Shown piece after piece: positions 30,602 through 33,901 of a DNA stretch of 33,901 nt. How positions within the stretch are numbered: position 1 is the stretch's first letter; every line of letters begins with the position of its first letter. Below the pieces are notes generated by a model that saw only the letters and a list, made by a program, of their open reading frames with translations, had not been told where the DNA came from and did not search any database. Location of the stretch: the NCBI GenBank assembly GCA_905214305.1, contig CAJMLK010000031.1:1-33901 (forward strand), given 5' to 3'. A program made the position numbers and the translations under genes. This DNA is from an uncultured bacterium. GTDB taxonomy: Bacteria; Desulfobacterota; Desulfovibrionia; Desulfovibrionales; Desulfovibrionaceae.

Positions 30602-31915
30602 ATGGCGAAACATGCAACCCCCCTGTTGGACCAGCTGGAAAGCGGCCCCTGGCCGAGCTTTGTGTCCGACATCAAGCAGGAAGCGGCCTATCGGGCCGCG
30701 AATCCCAAGGGTCTTGATTATCAGATCCCCGTGGACTGCCCTGAAGACCTGCTGGGTGTGCTTGAGCTTTCCTACAATGACAAGGAAACCCACTGGAAGC
30801 ACGGCGGCATCGTGGGCGTGTTCGGTTACGGCGGCGGCGTTATCGGCCGTTACTGCGACCAGCCCGAAATGTTCCCCGGCGTGGCCCACTTCCACACCAT
30901 GCGTGTGGCCCAGCCCGCTGCCAAGTACTATCACAGCAAGTTCCTGCGTGATCTGTGCGACATATGGGACCTGCGCGGTTCCGGTCTGACCAACATGCAC
31001 GGCTCCACCGGCGACATCGTGCTGCTCGGCACCCAGACCGCCCAGCTGGAAGAAATCTTCCACGAACTGACCCACAAAATGAACGTGGACCTTGGCGGCT
31101 CCGGCTCCAACCTGCGTACGCCTGAAGCCTGTCTCGGTCAGTCCCGCTGCGAATACGCCTGCTACAACACGCAGGACATGTGCTACCAGCTGACCATGGA
31201 CTATCAGGACGAACTGCACCGCCCCGCGTTCCCCTACAAGTTCAAATTCAAGTTCGACGGCTGCCCCAACGGCTGCGTGTGCGCCATGGCGCGCTCTGAC
31301 TTTGCCGTTGTCGGAACCTGGAAGGACGACATCAAGATCGACCAGGAAGCCGTGAAGGCTTACGTGGCCGGTGAATTTGCTCCCAACGCCGGCGCACACT
31401 CCGGCCGCGACTGGGGCAAGTTTGACCTGCAGAAAGAAGTGGTGGACCGCTGCCCCTCCCAGTGCATGAAGTGGGACGGTTCCAAGCTTTCCATCAAGAC
31501 CGCTGATTGCGTGCGCTGCATGCATTGCATCAACACCATGCCCCGCGCCCTGCACATCGGCGACGAGCGCGGCGCGAGCATCCTCGTGGGCGCCAAGGCT
31601 CCCGTGGTTGACGGCGCCCAGATGGGTTCGCTGCTCGTGCCCTTCGTTTCCTGTGAAGCTCCCTACGATGACGTCAAAGAAGTCATCGAAAAGATCTGGG
31701 ACTGGTGGATGGAAGAAGGCAAAAACCGCGAACGCGTGGGTGAAACCATGAAGCGTCTGTCCTTCCAGAAACTGCTGGAAGTCACCGACACTCCTGCTGC
31801 CGCCTACCACGTCAAGGAACCCCGCTCCAACCCGTATATCTTCTTCAAGGAAGAAGAAGTTACCGGTGGTTGGGACCGTGACCTCGTCGCTTACCGCAAA
31901 CGCCATCAACGCTAG
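30602..31915 (+). CDS. dsrA: Dissimilatory sulfite reductase subunit alpha
   Basis: Catalytic-complex subunit that, with DsrB, reduces sulfite (to the DsrC trisulfide) in the cytoplasm, the last step of sulfate respiration. 437 aa, full length. Siroheme/[4Fe-4S] ligand cysteines are C177 and C183 (CLGQSRC) and C221 and C225 (CPNGC). The inserted ferredoxin domain has C284, C303, C306 and C309 (CVRCMHC). C227, directly after CPNGCV, is a further cysteine. The start at 30602 is used rather than an ATG at 30596 because GGAGG (30590-30594) is 7 nt from the former and only 1 nt from the latter. It is followed by dsrB after 18 nt. Confidence 0.98.
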   Translation: MAKHATPLLDQLESGPWPSFVSDIKQEAAYRAANPKGLDYQIPVDCPEDLLGVLELSYNDKETHWKHGGIVGVFGYGGGVIGRYCDQPEMFPGVAHFHTMRVAQPAAKYYHSKFLRDLCDIWDLRGSGLTNMHGSTGDIVLLGTQTAQLEEIFHELTHKMNVDLGGSGSNLRTPEACLGQSRCEYACYNTQDMCYQLTMDYQDELHRPAFPYKFKFKFDGCPNGCVCAMARSDFAVVGTWKDDIKIDQEAVKAYVAGEFAPNAGAHSGRDWGKFDLQKEVVDRCPSQCMKWDGSKLSIKTADCVRCMHCINTMPRALHIGDERGASILVGAKAPVVDGAQMGSLLVPFVSCEAPYDDVKEVIEKIWDWWMEEGKNRERVGETMKRLSFQKLLEVTDTPAAAYHVKEPRSNPYIFFKEEEVTGGWDRDLVAYRKRHQR

Positions 31916-31933
31916 TCAAAGGGGGAGAAGAAC

Positions 31934-33079
31934 ATGGCATTTATTTCTTCCGGGTACAATCCCGCAAAACCGATGGAAGGCCGTATCACTGACATCGGCC
32001 CCCACAAGTATGATGAATACTTTCCGCCGATCATCAAAAACAACTTCGGCAAGTGGCTCTATCACGAAATTCTGGAGCCCGGCGTGCTGCTGCACGTGTC
32101 CGAAACCGGCGACAAGTGCTACACCGTCCGCGTGGGCGGAACCCGCACCATGTCCATCACGCTGATCCGCGAACTGTGCGACATCGCTGACAAGTACTGC
32201 GGCGGCTACCTGCGCTTCACCACCCGTAACAACATTGAGTTCATGGTGGACAGCGAAGACGGCATGAAGGCCCTGCGCGACGACCTGAACAGCCGCAAGT
32301 TTGACGGTGGCTCGTTCAAGTTCCCCGTGGGCGGCACTGGCGCCGGCATCAGCAACATGGTGCACACCCAGGGCTGGGTGCACTGCCACACGCCTGCCAC
32401 CGACGCCTCCGGCCCGGTCAAGGCCGTGATGGACGTTGTGTTTGAGGACTTCAAGTCCATGCGTCTGCCCGCCCCCGTGCGCATTGCCCTTGCCTGCTGC
32501 ATCAACATGTGCGGCGCTGTGCACTGCTCCGACATCGGCCTTGTGGGTATCCACCGCAAGCCGCCCATGATCGACCACGAGTGGACTGACCAGCTGTGCG
32601 AAATTCCCCTGGCCGTGGCCGCTTGCCCCACTGCCGCCGTGCGTCCCACCAAGGTGGAGCTTGACGGCAAAAAGGTGAACTCCATCGCCATCAAGAACGA
32701 ACGCTGCATGTACTGCGGTAACTGCTACACCATGTGCCCCGCGCTGCCCATTTCGGACGGCGAAGGCGACGGCGTTGCCATCATGGTTGGCGGCAAGGTT
32801 TCCAACCGCATCAGCATGCCCAAGTTCTCCAAGGTCGTTGTGGGTTACATCCCCAACGAACCGCCCCGTTGGCCTTCGTTGACCAAGACCGTGAAGCACA
32901 TCGTTGAAGTGTACGCGGCCAACGCCAACAAGTACGAACGTCTGGGCGACTGGGCTGAACGCATCGGCTGGGAAACCTTCTTCAAGATGACCGGCCTTGA
33001 ATTCACCCACCACCTTATCGATGACTTCCGTGATCCCGCCTACTACACGTGGCGCCAGAGCACGCAGTTCAAGTTCTAG
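31934..33079 (+). CDS. dsrB: Dissimilatory sulfite reductase subunit beta
   Basis: Beta subunit of the alpha2beta2 sulfite reductase; in Desulfovibrio desulfoviridin the functional siroheme is bound at the DsrB-side site. 381 aa, full length. The siroheme-cluster cysteines are C151, C188, C189 and C193 (CCINMC), and the ferredoxin domain has C231, C258, C261 and C264 (CMYCGNC), with C268 following. GGGGGAG lies upstream of the ATG at 31934. The gene is 18 nt after dsrA and certainly co-transcribed. A strong stem-loop separates it from dsrD. Confidence 0.98.
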   Translation: MAFISSGYNPAKPMEGRITDIGPHKYDEYFPPIIKNNFGKWLYHEILEPGVLLHVSETGDKCYTVRVGGTRTMSITLIRELCDIADKYCGGYLRFTTRNNIEFMVDSEDGMKALRDDLNSRKFDGGSFKFPVGGTGAGISNMVHTQGWVHCHTPATDASGPVKAVMDVVFEDFKSMRLPAPVRIALACCINMCGAVHCSDIGLVGIHRKPPMIDHEWTDQLCEIPLAVAACPTAAVRPTKVELDGKKVNSIAIKNERCMYCGNCYTMCPALPISDGEGDGVAIMVGGKVSNRISMPKFSKVVVGYIPNEPPRWPSLTKTVKHIVEVYAANANKYERLGDWAERIGWETFFKMTGLEFTHHLIDDFRDPAYYTWRQSTQFKF

Positions 33080-33098
33080 ATATAGCTTGTTTATCAAC

Positions 33099-33125
33099 CC
33101 CGGCGGCGCTATATGCGCCGCCGGG
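33099..33125 (+). promoter_or_regulatory. Perfect 11-bp stem-loop between dsrB and dsrD
   Basis: CCCGGCGGCGC (33099-33109) pairs fully with GCGCCGCCGGG (33115-33125) around TATAT. It starts 20 nt after the dsrB stop and ends 14 nt before the dsrD ATG. No T-tract follows, so it is more likely a processing or mRNA-stability element than a terminator. Confidence 0.75.
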
Positions 33126-33139
33126 ACAGGAGACTCACC

Positions 33140-33376
33140 ATGGCTGACGACAAAGACGTTGTTGTTGAATTCCTGAAAAGCAAATCCTCGTCCAAGTCCA
33201 AGTTCTATTTCAAGGATTTCCTTGAACTGTTCCCCGACAAGGGACCCCGCGAAGTGAAGAAAGTCCTCACCAAGCTGGTGAACGAAGAAGTGCTGGAATT
33301 CTGGTCTTCCGGTTCCACCACCATGTACGGCATGAAGGGCGCGGGCAAGCAGTCCGCGGCTGAAGGCGAAGAATAG
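33140..33376 (+). CDS. dsrD: DsrD, winged-helix partner of DsrAB
   Basis: A 78-aa protein (MADDKDVVVEFLKSKSSSKSKFYFKDFLELFPDK...) identical in length and pattern to DsrD of sulfate reducers. It has a winged-helix fold and was long taken as a DNA-binding regulator; more recent biochemical work describes it as an allosteric activator of DsrAB. Its presence marks a reductive (sulfate/sulfite-reducing) rather than oxidative dsr system. AGGAGA lies upstream of the ATG at 33140; an in-frame start at 33113 would begin inside the stem-loop and is rejected. The acidic tail (AAEGEE) is typical. Confidence 0.96.
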   Translation: MADDKDVVVEFLKSKSSSKSKFYFKDFLELFPDKGPREVKKVLTKLVNEEVLEFWSSGSTTMYGMKGAGKQSAAEGEE

Positions 33377-33422
33377 CAGCAGATTGCACTGGCCCAGTGT
33401 CTTTGCTTTCAGCTGCGCCAAA

Positions 33423-33479
33423 ACGCGCTTTTTATTATGGTCGAGTACAAAGTGTACGCTCCCTGCATAAAAAGCGCGT
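33423..33479 (+). terminator. Nested stem-loop ending the dsr operon
   Basis: ACGCGCTTTTTAT (33423-33435) pairs perfectly with ATAAAAAGCGCGT (33467-33479); the loop contains a second small hairpin (GTACA/TGTAC). It lies 46 nt after the dsrD stop. No long T-run follows, so termination efficiency is uncertain. Confidence 0.6.
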
Positions 33480-33528
33480 CTTTGCTGTCGACTGCCTCTG
33501 ACTGCTGGCCGATGTAATCTGGCATATC

Positions 33529-33685
33529 TTGCCAGGATGCCTCAGGTTTATTTGTCGGGATTCATATCCCGAACGGCAAGGACATGCCTTGAAGCATGTG
33601 CCTTCGCAAGGTGCGTCAGCCTTTGCGTGTAAGCCTCAGCAAGTTATGCCGCAACGCGAGTTGTGGCATTTCTTGCTTTCTGAGG
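33529..33685. ncRNA. Four tandem hairpins, candidate structured RNA
   Basis: CTGGCA/TGCCAG (33529-33545), TCGGGA/TCCCGA (33555-33572), AAGG-ACATGC/GCATGT-CCTT (33578-33604) and a long stem (33634-33685: CCTCAG, CAAG and ATGCCGCAAC on the left arm, GTTGTGGCAT, CTTG and CTGAGG on the right, with a symmetric TT/TT internal loop). It matches no RNA family that I recognise, and transcription is not shown. Confidence 0.3.
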
Positions 33686-33901
33686 GGTGGGTCATACTTC
33701 AGCTGGCCTAATTAGCGCTCTGTGGAACGTGCCCGCATATGCATAGCTGACGGTCGCATGGCATGCGCGACAGGATCCACGCGCCGAGTGGTCGCAGGAC
33801 TTGCCCTGCGCGGGTGCTTCCCGCAAGCTCTGCTGAAAGGCAAGCCTGCATGCTGCCGGTTCTGTTTCGATTTCATCCTCTGTTTGTTACGCGGGAGGCA
33901 G

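Larger units (their letters stand above)
33377..33901. other. Structured non-coding region downstream of dsrD
   Basis: 525 nt without a supportable gene up to the window edge. It contains a long nested stem-loop (33423-33479) and then four consecutive hairpins between 33529 and 33685. The last 200 nt show no recognised feature. A short open frame at 33529-33711 lies over the hairpins and has no ribosome site. Confidence 0.65.

Noticed and set aside
30404..31909. Long open frame antisense to dsrA (about 500 codons)
   Set aside because: It mirrors the codon pattern of the highly expressed dsrA gene, has no ribosome site and resembles no protein; similar antisense frames lie over dsrB, prfA, hom and mutL as expected at high GC.
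33529..33711. 60-codon open frame downstream of dsrD
   Set aside because: It overlaps four hairpins, lacks a ribosome site and has no recognisable sequence.

Overview
The window is a high-GC (roughly 60%) chromosomal stretch of a sulfate-reducing deltaproteobacterium (Desulfobacterota), almost certainly a Desulfovibrio close to D. desulfuricans. The strongest marker is the complete dissimilatory sulfite reductase set dsrA-dsrB-dsrD at the right end; the housekeeping genes fit the same lineage. No phage, insertion sequence, CRISPR array, tRNA or rRNA was found.

Layout, left to right. 0.2-3.6 kb: a small double-CxxC protein (-), mutL (+) and an EVE-domain protein (+). 3.8-9.8 kb: a minus-strand block read from alaC (aminotransferase) through hom (homoserine dehydrogenase), an uncharacterised ATP-grasp protein and yjbQ to dinB; hom and the ATP-grasp gene overlap by 4 nt. 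10.2-13.8 kb: a tight plus-strand operon of mtnA, a large GT-B-like surface-carbohydrate protein and a C_GCAxxG_C_C redox protein. 13.8-15.1 kb: 1.3 kb without a credible gene, built from direct and inverted repeats around an AT-richer core. 15.1-16.8 kb: sdaA (Fe-S L-serine dehydratase) overlapping an ABM-domain gene, convergent with serS (-). 18.8-21.6 kb: a YajG-like lipoprotein, a TPR-containing exported protein and a 114-aa unknown. Then tlyA (-), and the translation cluster rpmE - DUF1385 membrane protein - prfA (+), ending in a clear intrinsic terminator. 25.6-30.0 kb: a NIT-type chemoreceptor (-) and a minus operon of two unknown proteins and rlpA. 30.6-33.4 kb: dsrABD.

The genes cover DNA repair (mutL, dinB), amino-acid metabolism (alaC, hom, sdaA, mtnA), translation (serS, rpmE, prfA, tlyA), envelope and sensing (rlpA, YajG-like, MCP) and the terminal step of sulfate respiration (dsrABD).

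The most unusual material is non-coding. There is a dispersed two-hairpin repeat present three times. The repeat mosaic upstream of sdaA contains two inverted ~145-bp elements whose nested stems differ by paired (compensatory) changes. The dsr promoter region carries repeated TTGCGC/GCGCAA half-sites, and four tandem hairpins follow the dsr operon. Among proteins, the ATP-grasp protein coupled to hom and the glycosyltransferase-like protein coupled to mtnA have the least explained roles.
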